From CAWGHZ01 sp963775315 (GTDB taxonomy: Bacteria; Pseudomonadota; Alphaproteobacteria; MPNO01; DASWLB01), in assembly GCA_963775315.1 (NCBI GenBank), contig CAVZIN010000009.1, positions 124,001 to 188,000 of the forward strand: a DNA stretch of 64,000 nt. Reading direction: 5' to 3'. Within the stretch, counting starts at the first letter, position 1, and each line of letters opens with the position of its first letter. This document shows, piece after piece, positions 24,713 to 33,039 of the stretch. The notes under the pieces are model-generated. The model was not told the DNA's origin, ran no database searches, and was given only the letters and a program-made list of their open reading frames with translations. Both the position numbers and the translations under genes were made by a program.

Positions 24713-25378
24713 CTACGCCGTCTCCAGCGCCGCCAGCATGTCGCGCACCTCGTCGACCGACTTCACGTCGGCGAAGATGCGCTGCATGGTTTTGAGCTCG
24801 GCGTCGTGGGTCTCGCGCGAGACCTCGGCGACCGCATCTTTCGCCAGGATCATGCGGTAGTTGTGCTCCACCCCGCCACGGATGGTGGTGGAGACGCAGA
24901 CGCAGGTGGTGACGCCGCAGACGACGCAGGTCGTCACTCCCATCGCGCGCAGGATGGTGTCGAGCGGGGTGTTCGAGAAGCCGCCAAACCCCTTCTTGAC
25001 GACCAGGTGCTCGCCCGGCTCGGGTGCGAGCTCGTCGACGATCTGCGCGCCCCAGGTGCCCTCGGTGATGAAGGTGCGGTTCGACCGCTCGCGATGATGG
25101 CCGCCCAGCATGCGCCAGTAGGGGATTTGGGCATCGGAATAGTCCGGCTTCAGCACGTGGGCGATATAGACCACGGGCCGGCCCGCGCTGCGGAACGCGG
25201 CGGCAAGGCGCTTCACCTCGGGCACCGTGCCGGAGAGGAATGCCATGTCGATGGCGCCCGGCGTCTCGCGCGCCCCCTGGGCGAACGCGCCCTCGGGATG
25301 GACGAAATCGTTCTGCATGTCGACGACGATCAGCGCCGACTTGGCGATGTCCGGGCCGGGTTGCGGGATGGGCGGCAT
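24713..25378 (-). CDS. Isochorismatase-family cysteine hydrolase
   Basis: The 221-aa protein shows the Asp-Lys-Cys triad of the family: Asp in ALIVVDMQNDF (about 20), Lys in VVKKGFGGF (about 128) and Cys in GVTTCVCVSTT (about 162). Such enzymes hydrolyse C-N or ether bonds, for example in N-carbamoylsarcosine, biuret or nicotinamide. It begins 11 bp after the alcohol dehydrogenase stop with a GGAGGA site, forming a two-gene operon. The longer frame upstream overlaps that gene and was rejected. Confidence 0.88.
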   Translation of the reverse strand: MPPIPQPGPDIAKSALIVVDMQNDFVHPEGAFAQGARETPGAIDMAFLSGTVPEVKRLAAAFRSAGRPVVYIAHVLKPDYSDAQIPYWRMLGGHHRERSNRTFITEGTWGAQIVDELAPEPGEHLVVKKGFGGFSNTPLDTILRAMGVTTCVVCGVTTCVCVSTTIRGGVEHNYRMILAKDAVAEVSRETHDAELKTMQRIFADVKSVDEVRDMLAALETA

Positions 25379-25389
25379 GTTCTCCTCCG

Positions 25390-26502
25390 TCAGCCGAGCG
25401 ATTCCTCGACCAGAACGCGGTATTCGGCGATGGTCGGATGGTATGGCGCGGTGTGGTTGAACCAGCTCGCCTGCGCGTCGGCGATCAGCTCGTCGATGTC
25501 GCCGACCTTGTAGCCGAGCGCGGCGATCCCGCGCGGCAGCCCGACGCGCGCGTTCATCGCGGCGACGGCTTCGGACGGCTTCTCGCCCGGCGCGAGGCCG
25601 AGCGCGGCGGCGAGCGGCGCGGTCTTCTCCGGCACCTTCGCCTCCCAGAGCCGCAGTACCGCCGGCATGGCGAGCGTCACCAGCATGCCGTGATGCAGCC
25701 CCTGGTCGCCGAAACTGTTGGCGAGCGCATGGCCGGGCCCGAGCCCCTTGCCGCACATCATCGCGGAGAGCGCGGCCATCATCATGTTGGCCCGAGCCTC
25801 ACGGTCTTGCCCGTCGGCGACGGCGCGCTCGACATTGGCGAAGACGCGCGTGCAGGAATCGAGTGCGATCGCGTCGCCGAGCGGGTTCTGCGTCTTCGCG
25901 TAGTAGTGCTCCACCGCATGGGAGAGCGCGTCCATGCCCGTGCCGGCGGTAAGGCGCGGCGGCAGGGTGAGCGTCAGCTCGGGATCGCAGATCGCAAGCT
26001 TGGGAACGATGTAGTGGCTGTTGAGGCCCGAGCCGCGGCTTTTCGAATCGGGATGGATGCCGGCGCCGGACGACGCCTCGCTGCCGGTACCGGCGGTCGT
26101 CGGCACGGCGACGATGGGCGCGGCGTGCGGCCCGACCTTGTCGGCGCGACGGAAATAATCGGAAATCTTCCCGCCGTGCGTCGCGAGCACCGCGACCGCC
26201 TTCGCCGTGTCGATCACCGAGCCGCCGCCGACCGCGACCACGCCGTCGCAGCCCTCGGCGGCATAGAGCGCGGTCGCCGCCTCGACCCCCGCGATGGTCG
26301 GGTTCTCCGGCACCGCGTCGAACACCACCATGTCGTTGGGCGCGCCCATCGCCTTCCGGACGGCAGCGAATACACCGGCCTTCACCAGCCCCTGGTCGGT
26401 GACGAACAGCGGCCGCTCGATGCCGAGTGCGTCAAGCTCGGCCGGGAGCGTGCGGATCGCACCGAAATCGAACTGCACCCGGGGGAACTGCAAGGTGGGC
26501 AT
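25390..26502 (-). CDS. Iron-containing (group III) alcohol dehydrogenase
   Basis: The 370-aa protein has the NAD-binding motif VGGGSVIDTAKA (about 95-106), the TTAGTGSEASSGAGI loop, and metal ligands in GMDALSHAVEHYYA (His), GPGHALANSFG (His) and GLHHGM (His), plus an Asp before LTLTLPPRLTAG. Family members oxidise alcohols or reduce aldehydes or maleylacetate. The downstream coupled isochorismatase-type hydrolase suggests a short degradative pathway. Start 26502 (MPTLQFPRVQFDFG) matches the family N-terminus. Confidence 0.92.
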   Translation of the reverse strand: MPTLQFPRVQFDFGAIRTLPAELDALGIERPLFVTDQGLVKAGVFAAVRKAMGAPNDMVVFDAVPENPTIAGVEAATALYAAEGCDGVVAVGGGSVIDTAKAVAVLATHGGKISDYFRRADKVGPHAAPIVAVPTTAGTGSEASSGAGIHPDSKSRGSGLNSHYIVPKLAICDPELTLTLPPRLTAGTGMDALSHAVEHYYAKTQNPLGDAIALDSCTRVFANVERAVADGQDREARANMMMAALSAMMCGKGLGPGHALANSFGDQGLHHGMLVTLAMPAVLRLWEAKVPEKTAPLAAALGLAPGEKPSEAVAAMNARVGLPRGIAALGYKVGDIDELIADAQASWFNHTAPYHPTIAEYRVLVEESLG

Positions 26503-26683
26503 GGCGGACCTTTCGCGGATCTGGTCGGCGCCGATTATGACCGGGCGCGCCACCGCTTGTCACGGCCGGCCCGCGCGGCGGAGACTGCGAAAATTCTTTC
26601 GTCCCCTGTCGAACGCGCGACGCGCCGAACGTCACTGTGGTACGGCGGCGCAAGAAAGCCCGCCGAAACCTGTGGAGAGCGAG

Positions 26684-27032
26684 ATGAAGTATCTTCTGAT
26701 GATCTACCAGAACGAGACGGCGGTCGACGGGGCGCGCAAGGAGGCCCGGGAGGCGATGCATGCCGCCTACGGGGCGTACAACCCAGGCGCTGATTCAGTC
26801 CGGGGCGATGAAGGGCGGCGACGCGCTGGAGCGGTCGGCAACGGCGACCACCGTCCGCATCGCCGGCGGCAAGCCGAAGGTGCTGAACGGGCCCTACGCC
26901 GAGACGAAGGAGCAACTCGGCGGGTATTACGTGATCGACGTGCCCGACCTCGACGCGGCCATAGCCTGGGCCGCGCGCTGCCCCGGCGCCGACGGCGGGG
27001 TGATGGAAGTCCGCCCAATTCTTGAGATGTAG
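26684..27032 (+). pseudogene. YciI/DGPF-family gene with +1 frameshift
   Basis: The frame starts MKYLLMIYQNE and runs to about codon 33, where an extra C in the run at 26782-26784 shifts it. The next frame then continues the family sequence (QALIQSGAMKGGDALERS, then LNGPYAETKEQLGGYYVID and GGVMEVRPILEM) to the stop at 27032. Removing one C restores a normal protein of about 115 aa. This small protein type is characteristically paired with the ECF sigma gene that follows 7 bp later. Sequencing error cannot be excluded. Confidence 0.85.
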
Positions 27033-27758
27033 GGACGCGATGGAACGCGAAGGCGACGAGTCGCCGGCCGCGACCGCCGAGGCAGTGGCACGGCGAAGCT
27101 ACGGCAAGCTCGTCGCCTTCCTGGCGGCCCGGACGGGCGACGTGGCGGCGGCGGAGGACGCGCTTTCTGACGCCTTCGCCGCGGCGCTCGCCGACTGGCC
27201 GGTGCGCGGCCTGCCGGGCAGCCCCGAGGCGTGGCTGGTCGCGGTGGCGCGCCGCAAGCTGGGTCGATGCTGCCCGCAGGCACCGTACCGGCGCGGCCTC
27301 GGAGCCCCACCTGCGTCTGATCGCCGAGGAGCTCGATTCCGTGCCCGAGACGGCCATCCCCGACCAACGCCTTTCGCTGATGTTTGCCTGCGCGCACCCC
27401 GGCATCGAACCCGACATTCGCGCGCCGCTGATCCTGCAGACTGTGCTGGGGTTCGACGCGCAGACGATCGCATCCGCCTTCCTCGTCGCGCCCGCCGCGA
27501 TGGGGCAGCGGCTGGTGCGGGCCAAGACCAAGATCCGCAGGGCCGGAATCCCGTTCCGCGTGCCGGACCGTGACGAGCTCGCCGAACGGCTCGATGCCGT
27601 GCTGGAGGCGATCTACGCCACCTTCGCCGAGGGCTGGACCGACCCGGGTGGCACCGAGGCGCGGCGGCGCGACCTGGCGGGCGAGGGAATCTGGCTCGGA
27701 CGGTTAGTCGTCTCACTTATGCCTGAGGAGCCCGAGGCGCTCGGCCTCCTAGAGCGGT

Positions 27759-28727
27759 TCACGCTTTGACGGAAGCGTATCCAGCGTTTGCGAAGTAGTT
27801 CTGGCATTCGGCCTCATCGATGGTCGTGACGAGGCAGCCGATGTGGCGCCAAGTGTCGTCGACGGTGCGCTTCTGTGCGGCGCGCATCCAGTGCTTGATC
27901 TTGGCGAAGGCCTGTTCGATCGGGTTGAGGTCGGGGGAGTAGGGCGGCAGATACCAGAGCCTCGCGCCGGCGGCGCGGATCATCTGGCGGACGGCAGCTC
28001 CCTTGTGGGAGCCGAGATTGTCCATGACGACGATGTCGCCGGGCCGGAGCACGGGCAGGAGCTGCTGCGCGACATAGGCGCGGCATTGGCCGTTGATCGG
28101 CCCGTCGAAGACGCAGGGGGCGGCGAGGCCATCCCAGCGCAGCGCCCCGAGGAAGGTCAGTGTGCGCCAGTGGCCGTGCGGCGCGAAGCCGCGCAGGCGC
28201 TTGCCCTTCGATCCCCAGCCGCGCAGCGGCGCCATGTTGGTCTTGATCCAGAGCCTGCCCCCGCGAAGGCGGGGGTCTCGTCGATGAAGACCAGGCGCTT
28301 CGGGTCGAGGCCGGCCTGCCAGGATCGCCAGCGTTGCCGCCGGCGGGCGACGTCGGCGCGGCCCTGCTCAAGGGCGAACAGCGTTTTTTTTGAACCGCAG
28401 CCCCTCGCGCCTGAGGAATAGCCACACCGCGTTGTGCGAGACCTTCACCCCGCGCGCCGCCAGCTCGCGCTTGAGCCCGTGCAGCGTCAGGTGCGGCGTC
28501 TGGGCGATCCGTTCCACGATGAAGGCGCGGTGCGGCGTCAGGATCGGCTTGCGATGTCCACCGACCTTACCTGGTGCGACCGAGCCCGTCGCACGATAGC
28601 GCTGCGACCACTTCACCACCGTCGAAACGGCAACGCCGAACCGGGCCGCCGCAGATCGGCAGGTCTCCCCGGACAGAACCGCCGCAACAACGCGCTCACG
28701 AAGATCATTCGAAAGAGGTCGGGTCAT
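27759..28727 (-). pseudogene. IS630 transposase, frameshifted twice
   Basis: The first frame (28727 to about 28386) encodes the helix-turn-helix part (MTRPLSNDLRERVVAAVL, FGVAVSTVVKWSQRYR) and stops after an A8 tract (LRFKKNAVRP). The family sequence resumes in another frame as TLFALEQGRADVARRR and LDPKRLVFIDET, containing the first catalytic Asp. A 23-bp hairpin insertion at 28251-28273 breaks that frame. The third frame continues WIKTNMAPLRGW, then the second Asp in VVMDNLGSHKG and the Glu in YSPDLNPIEQ. An intact transposase cannot be made without two frame corrections. Confidence 0.9.
28251..28273. repeat. 23-bp palindromic insertion inside the transposase
   Basis: The segment contains CCCCCGC-GAAG-GCGGGGG (28258-28275), a perfect 7-bp stem. 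It lies exactly between the codons for DET and WIKTNMAPL, which are contiguous in IS630 transposases. It resembles the CCCCGC...GCGGGG dispersed palindromes of alphaproteobacterial genomes. Confidence 0.75.
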
Positions 28728-29346
28728 CGATGCTGGCCTCCGCTCCAGCCAGCATCTTGAATCACAAACGCCGCAAATCGGGAATCCCCTCCAATTCGCT
28801 CAAACAATGAACCGCTCTAGCGCTGATGCTGCACGCCGAGGCGCGCCGGGGCGCACGCCGCGCCGTGGACGGTGCGTACGTGCCGCTCGGCGACCAGGAC
28901 CCCGCATTGTGGGACGCAGCGCAGATCGACGAGGCCGAGGAACTGCTATTCCGGGCAAGCCGGATGGGCGCAATCGGCCGTTACCAGCTCGAGGCGGCGA
29001 TCCAGTCGGCCCACGTCGTCCGGCGCCGCACCGGGCGCGCGGACTGGGCGGCGATCGAGCGCCTGTACAATGCGCTCCATGCCCTCACCGGCTCGCCCGT
29101 GGTCGCGATCAACCGCGCGGTCGCGGCGGCGGAGGTGCGGGGCGCCGCCGCGGGGCTGGCCGCACTCGATGCGCTGGCGGACGACAAGCGGGTGGCGAGC
29201 TACCAGCCCTATTGGGCCGCGCGCGCCGAGCTTGCCCAGCGGTCGGGAGCGCGCGACGCGGCGCGGCACGCGTACACGCTCGCCATCGGGCTCGAATCCG
29301 ACCCGGCCGTGCGCCGGTTCCTGCAAATGCGGCGCGAAGCGCTCGA

Positions 29347-29550
29347 TTAGCGCCGGAACAACATGCTGGCAAGCGCGAACAGCACGCGCGGGCGCAAGAA
29401 CCGGAATCCGGCACGCAGCTCGGCGGGACGCAGCACCGCCTTCATCGGCATGGCGCCCATGATCTTGCCCTCGACCATGAGCCCGTCCGGATGCGGGGCG
29501 ACCGAGGTAATCACGATCAACTCGGTCTTCTCGGGCGTGAAGAACTTCAT
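29347..29550 (-). CDS. Small protein coupled to the FAD oxidoreductase
   Basis: A 67-aa product (MKFFTPEKTELIVITSV..., ending LFALASMLFRR). The ATG overlaps the stop of the upstream oxidoreductase (ATGA, 29547-29550), so it is the third gene of the marR operon. The C-terminal 25 residues are hydrophobic and basic and might associate with the membrane. I do not recognise the family. Its stop overlaps the end of the convergent sigma pseudogene. Confidence 0.65.
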   Translation of the reverse strand: MKFFTPEKTELIVITSVAPHPDGLMVEGKIMGAMPMKAVLRPAELRAGFRFLRPRVLFALASMLFRR

Positions 29551-31127
29551 CGGCCGGCGACCTTGTCGAAATCGACGCCGAGATCGCCGCACATGCGGAT
29601 CGCCGTCGCCCGCCCGCCGCCGGTCACCCCGCCCGGCGGGTGCATGAACGTGCCGGCGAGGTAGAGCCCGGCGATGCCCGGCACGGCGTACTGGGCCAGG
29701 TCGGGCGTCGGCCGGTGGCCGCCGATCTGGTGGAAGAACTTGCCGACGCCGCCGACGTCGCCGCGCTGGAAGGTGGGCGAGTCGCGCTCCATGTCGCGCG
29801 GCGTGAAGAACCGCGCGCCGACCACGTTGGGCCCCTCCAGGTTCGCGGCATACTTCCGAAGCTCGGCCATCATCCAGTCCCGATACCGGTCGCGGCGCGC
29901 GTCCCAGCCGTCCGGCCCGCCGTCGGCGAGGGCCCATGGGCCGAACCCGAACACGCTCATCGCGGCGCCGCCAGGCGGGGCGCGTGTCGGATCCCATTGC
30001 GAGTTCACATGCGCCGCCATGATGGCGTGGTCGGTGATCTCGCCCCGGCGGAACCCGTCGAACAGCCGCAGCATGGCGTCGAGCGAGGCCGGCGCGAAGT
30101 TGGTGAGGCAGACCGCGCCCGCGGCCTCGCCTGCATGCCAGCGGGGCGACGCGGCGAGCGCGAGATGCAGGTTCATGATCGAGAAGCTCGCCGTCGTCGT
30201 CGCGCGCGCGCGCGCCGCGATCCCGGAATCGAGCCCGTCGACCATCGCGCCGAGGAACCAGGGGTGGATCTGGGCGATCACCGCCTTCTTCGCGCGGATC
30301 GTCTCACCGCCCGCAAGGCGGACGCCCGCCGCACGGCCGCGCTCGACCAGCACCTTCTCGATTTCGGCGCCCGCGCGAAGCTCCGCCCCCTTGTCCTTCA
30401 GGCAGCGGACCAGCGCGTCGACCAGCGCCACCGAGCCGCCGACCGGCACGCCCGACGGGTAGGCGTGCACGAAGCCCGGCATGTTGTAGAGGATGATGCC
30501 GGTGCCCTTCTCCTCGGGCGCGACCAGCATCTCGGCCGCGAACTTGAGGAGGTGCACCTTCACCTTGTCGCTCTCGAACCACTCCTCGACGATGTCGCGC
30601 ATCGAGCGCTGCATGGCGAGCATCAGCGCGCGCCCTTCCGCCGACTGGTCGAGCAGCGCCCAGAATGGCCCCTGCGGCACGGGCGGCACGAACATGCCCT
30701 CGACCATCAACGGCAGCAGCTTCGCCGACTCGGCGGCGAAGCGGCGATAGGCGTCGGCATCGGCGGGCGAGACCGCGGCGATCGACGCGCAGGTGCGGTC
30801 GAGATCCTGGTAGGTGACGATCGAGGTCTGGTCGTCGAAGATCGTCGAGAACACGCCCTCCGGATAGACGTATTTCAGCCCGTACTTTCCGATCAGCCCG
30901 AGCTCGTCGTTGCGGATCAGCGGGTTCGCCTGGATCACCACATGCGTCGCGGAATGCAGGTCATGGCGGAAGCCGGGGGCGACGATCTCGGCCGTGGCAA
31001 CGCCGCCGCCGAAATAGTCGTTCCGCTCGCACACGACGACTTTGTGCCCGGCCTTGGCGAGATAGGCCGCGGCGATCAGCCCGTTATGGCCCGACCCGAC
31101 GACGACGATGTCCGCATCCTGGCTCAT
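29547..31127 (-). CDS. Phytoene desaturase-like NAD(P)/FAD-dependent oxidoreductase
   Basis: The 526-aa protein has the FAD motif VVVGSGHNGLIAAAYLAKAG (about residues 8-27), the CERNDYFGGGVAT segment following it, and the C-terminal FAD motif LYLAGTFMHPPGGVTGGGRA (about 488-507). This is the CrtI/amine oxidase-like superfamily, as in retinol saturase and pyridine nucleotide-disulfide domain-2 proteins. No carotenoid genes are nearby, so phytoene is an unlikely substrate. The start overlaps the marR stop (ATGA). The 144-codon upstream extension overlaps marR and was rejected. Confidence 0.87.
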   Translation of the reverse strand: MSQDADIVVVGSGHNGLIAAAYLAKAGHKVVVCERNDYFGGGVATAEIVAPGFRHDLHSATHVVIQANPLIRNDELGLIGKYGLKYVYPEGVFSTIFDDQTSIVTYQDLDRTCASIAAVSPADADAYRRFAAESAKLLPLMVEGMFVPPVPQGPFWALLDQSAEGRALMLAMQRSMRDIVEEWFESDKVKVHLLKFAAEMLVAPEEKGTGIILYNMPGFVHAYPSGVPVGGSVALVDALVRCLKDKGAELRAGAEIEKVLVERGRAAGVRLAGGETIRAKKAVIAQIHPWFLGAMVDGLDSGIAARARATTTASFSIMNLHLALAASPRWHAGEAAGAVCLTNFAPASLDAMLRLFDGFRRGEITDHAIMAAHVNSQWDPTRAPPGGAAMSVFGFGPWALADGGPDGWDARRDRYRDWMMAELRKYAANLEGPNVVGARFFTPRDMERDSPTFQRGDVGGVGKFFHQIGGHRPTPDLAQYAVPGIAGLYLAGTFMHPPGGVTGGGRATAIRMCGDLGVDFDKVAGR

Positions 31128-31612
31128 TTCGTATCCCCTCCCGTGGAGCTCGTGTAGCGGCGGAGCGATTGGGCGAGCAGGGCGTAGGCGCGTGGGCCGA
31201 TCTCGGTGGCGAGCTCTGACTCGGCCCGCGCGATGCCCTCCTGCAGCAATCCCAGCAGGGCCCGCCCGCGCGGCGTGAACAGGACGAGACGGGCGCGACG
31301 GTCCGACGGGTCGACCCGCCGCGTCACGATTCCGAGCGCCTCGCATTGGTCGACGAGCTGGCCCATCGCCTGCTTGGTCACGCCGGCGCGCGCTGCGAGG
31401 TCGGTAAGTCGCGTGCCCTCGGCGTCCAGATTGCGGGTGAGGGTCAGGTGGACGAAGCGGATGTCGAGGAAGCCCTGCGTCCGCACCGTGTCGTGGATCG
31501 TCTGCTCGAACCGCCGCGCGGCGTCGAACATCAGCCGGCCGACATTGGCATAGCGCCAACCGAGCGCGGCCCGCTCCGATTCGTCCAAGCGCGACAGGCG
31601 GGTTCCGGCCAT
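31124..31612 (-). CDS. MarR-family regulator heading a redox operon
   Basis: The 162-aa protein has the MarR fold: FLDIRFVHLTLTRNLDAEGT, then the helix-turn-helix LTDLAARAGVTKQAMGQLVDQ and wing RVDPSDRRARLVLFTPRG. It is the first gene of a three-gene unit (marR, FAD oxidoreductase, 67-aa protein) joined by ATGA overlaps. Its promoter contains a perfect palindrome, so it most likely represses its own operon until an aromatic or redox-active ligand binds; that is inference. Confidence 0.92.
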   Translation of the reverse strand: MAGTRLSRLDESERAALGWRYANVGRLMFDAARRFEQTIHDTVRTQGFLDIRFVHLTLTRNLDAEGTRLTDLAARAGVTKQAMGQLVDQCEALGIVTRRVDPSDRRARLVLFTPRGRALLGLLQEGIARAESELATEIGPRAYALLAQSLRRYTSSTGGDTK

Positions 31613-31626
31613 CTGTCCTCTGCCTC

Positions 31627-31649
31627 TTTAGTCAGGCTACTTGACTAAA
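31627..31649. promoter_or_regulatory. MarR operator
   Basis: TTTAGTCA, 7-nt spacer, TGACTAAA: perfect 8-bp arms in a 23-bp palindrome, 15 bp before the marR start. It overlaps the -10 region of the candidate promoter, the standard position for repression. Confidence 0.75.
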
Positions 31650-31663
31650 TTTGCCGCTGTCAA
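31639..31663 (-). promoter_or_regulatory. Promoter of the marR redox operon
   Basis: On the minus strand TTGACA (31658-31663) is followed after about 18 bp by TAGCCT as -10. The -35 is consensus, the -10 weaker. The operator lies between and across them. Confidence 0.55.
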
Positions 31664-31699
31664 GTCGCTGCGCGGCCATCGTGTGCCGTGCGCCTACGC

Positions 31700-32899
31700 C
31701 TACAGCATGACGTCGCCGGCGCCGGGAAATCCGAACAGGGTTGCGCCCCAGTTGCGGCCGTGCGCGTCCGCCTGGTTGGCGTAGTGCTGGCGCGCCGCCG
31801 CGATGTCCGCGAGCAGCGCGCCGAACGGCCGGTCGGCGGCGAGCCCGCCCGCCCCCGCCGCCTTGAACAGCCGGTTCGCATGCTCGACGCAGCGGTCGGT
31901 CGCCTGGGCCGACTGGAACTTGTACTTCACCCGTTCTTCGAGCGGCGGTACCTCGTCGCGCGCGGCGTAGGCGGCGAGGTTGGCGAAGTTGCGGTGCAGG
32001 ATGGTGATCATCTCGTCCAGCGCCGACGCGGCCTCGGCGCAGGCGAGTTGCACCATCGGGTCCTCGGCGGTGCGGGAACCGGTCGCGGTGCGCCGGTCGC
32101 GTGCGTAGCCGATCACCGCCTCGAGCATCGCCTGCAGCGCGCCAAGCGAGGCGGTGGATGCGCCGCGAAAGAAAAGCTGGCCGACCGGCATGCGATAGAG
32201 TGTCGATGTGTTCACCGCGCGGCCCGGCCCGTCGCAGTTGAAATTGTCGGTGAAGCGCTGGCTGCGCCAAGCGGGCACGAAGGAGTCCTTCACCACCAGG
32301 TCCTTGCTGCCGGTCGCCTGCAAACCGATGACGCGCCAGCTTTCCTGGTCGATCGCGATCTCCGACATCGGCACGAGGAAGAGCCGTCCCTCGATCGGCG
32401 TGCCGTCCGCCGCCTTCACCACCGAGCCGAGGATCGCCCACCCCGCGTGGTCGCACCCGCTGGCGTATCGCCAGCGCCCCGAGAGCCGGAACCCGTCGCC
32501 CTCCTCCCGCGCATCGCCGGCGGGGATCAGCGACGAGCAGAGCAGCGTGTCAGGGTCTTTGCCCCACACCGCCTCCTGCGCGCGGTCGTCGAACAGCGCC
32601 ACCTGCGCCGGGTGCACGCCGACGATGCCGTAGATCCAGCCGGCCGACATGTCGCCCTCGGCGAGCGCGAGCTGAATGTCGAAATACGCGCTCGGCGACA
32701 GCTCGAGCCCGCCCCAGCGCGTGGGCTGCAGCGCCCGGAAGAAGCCTGCTTGCTTCATTTCGGCGACCGTCTCGGGCGTGAGACGTCGCGCCTCGCGCGC
32801 CGCCCGGGCTCGCTCTCGATGGCGCTGGATCATGTCGCGGGCGGCGGATACGAGCGCGGCCGCATCGGGCGTGTTCATCGTGGTCCGGCTGGCTGGCAT
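31700..32899 (-). CDS. Acyl-CoA dehydrogenase-fold flavin monooxygenase (HsaA/HpaB-like)
   Basis: The 399-aa protein has the acyl-CoA dehydrogenase fold but resembles the FMNH2-dependent oxygenases of the HsaA group: LQPTRWGGLELSPSAYFDIQ near residue 57, the SGRWRYASGCDHAGWAILG beta-domain segment (about 140), and LQATGSKDLVVKDSFVP (about 193). Such enzymes hydroxylate phenols or steroid-derived aromatics with a partner flavin reductase, absent nearby. It lies upstream of the marR operon in the same direction, 87 bp away, and may belong to the same aromatic-response set. Confidence 0.8.
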   Translation of the reverse strand: MPASRTTMNTPDAAALVSAARDMIQRHRERARAAREARRLTPETVAEMKQAGFFRALQPTRWGGLELSPSAYFDIQLALAEGDMSAGWIYGIVGVHPAQVALFDDRAQEAVWGKDPDTLLCSSLIPAGDAREEGDGFRLSGRWRYASGCDHAGWAILGSVVKAADGTPIEGRLFLVPMSEIAIDQESWRVIGLQATGSKDLVVKDSFVPAWRSQRFTDNFNCDGPGRAVNTSTLYRMPVGQLFFRGASTASLGALQAMLEAVIGYARDRRTATGSRTAEDPMVQLACAEAASALDEMITILHRNFANLAAYAARDEVPPLEERVKYKFQSAQATDRCVEHANRLFKAAGAGGLAADRPFGALLADIAAARQHYANQADAHGRNWGATLFGFPGAGDVML

Positions 32900-32940
32900 G
32901 TCTTTCCCCGTTCTTCCGGGGCGATTATAGCCAAACTGCC

Positions 32941-33023
32941 GTCATTGCGACCCGCGGGCATGACCCGCGGGGAAACGATCCAGGGTTTCCGGTTCGCGTC
33001 GGCGCTCCGCGCCTCGTGATGAC
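32941..33023. repeat. Degenerate palindromic dispersed repeat
   Basis: The segment begins GTCATTGCGA and ends TCGTGATGAC, imperfect inverted termini, with GACCCGCGGGCATGACCCGCGGGG and GATCCAGGG inside. This matches the wording of the 'GTCATTGCGA...CAATCCAGG...ATGAC' repeats common between alphaproteobacterial genes. It lies upstream of the HsaA-like gene and just after the lpdA stop. Confidence 0.65.
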
Positions 33024-33039
33024 CGTACCGGAGGCGTAT

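Larger units (their letters stand above)
27752..28817 (-). mobile_element. IS630-family insertion sequence (1066 bp)
   Basis: The ends are inverted repeats starting GAGCGGTTCA and ending TGAACCGCTC, with 18 of the outer 23 bases matching. TA dinucleotides at 27750-27751 and 28818-28819 flank it, the target duplication expected for IS630. It carries one transposase gene on the minus strand, whose last codon runs into the left terminal repeat. It splits an ECF sigma gene precisely. Confidence 0.95.
27040..29350 (+). pseudogene. ECF sigma factor (ECF42-like, TPR extension), frameshifted and split by IS630
   Basis: Three pieces in two frames make up one gene. Piece 1 (27040 to about 27262) encodes sigma region 2 (YGKLVAFLAARTGDVAAAEDALSDAFAAA). 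An extra G in 27261-27263 shifts the frame. Piece 2 (to 27751) carries RTGAASEPHLRLIAEEL and SLMFACAHPGI plus the region 4 helix-turn-helix. An IS630 element then interrupts codons for LGLL/ALML. Piece 3 (28820-29350) is the TPR-like tail (MLHAEARRGARR, RYQLEAAIQSAHV). Deleting the element and one TA rejoins pieces 2 and 3 in frame. Pairing with a YCII/DGPF gene and a TPR tail fits ECF42. Confidence 0.88.

Noticed and set aside
29547..31127. Phytoene desaturase for carotenoid synthesis
   Set aside because: Only the flavoprotein fold matches; no crtB, crtE or other carotenoid genes are nearby, and the gene sits in a MarR operon.
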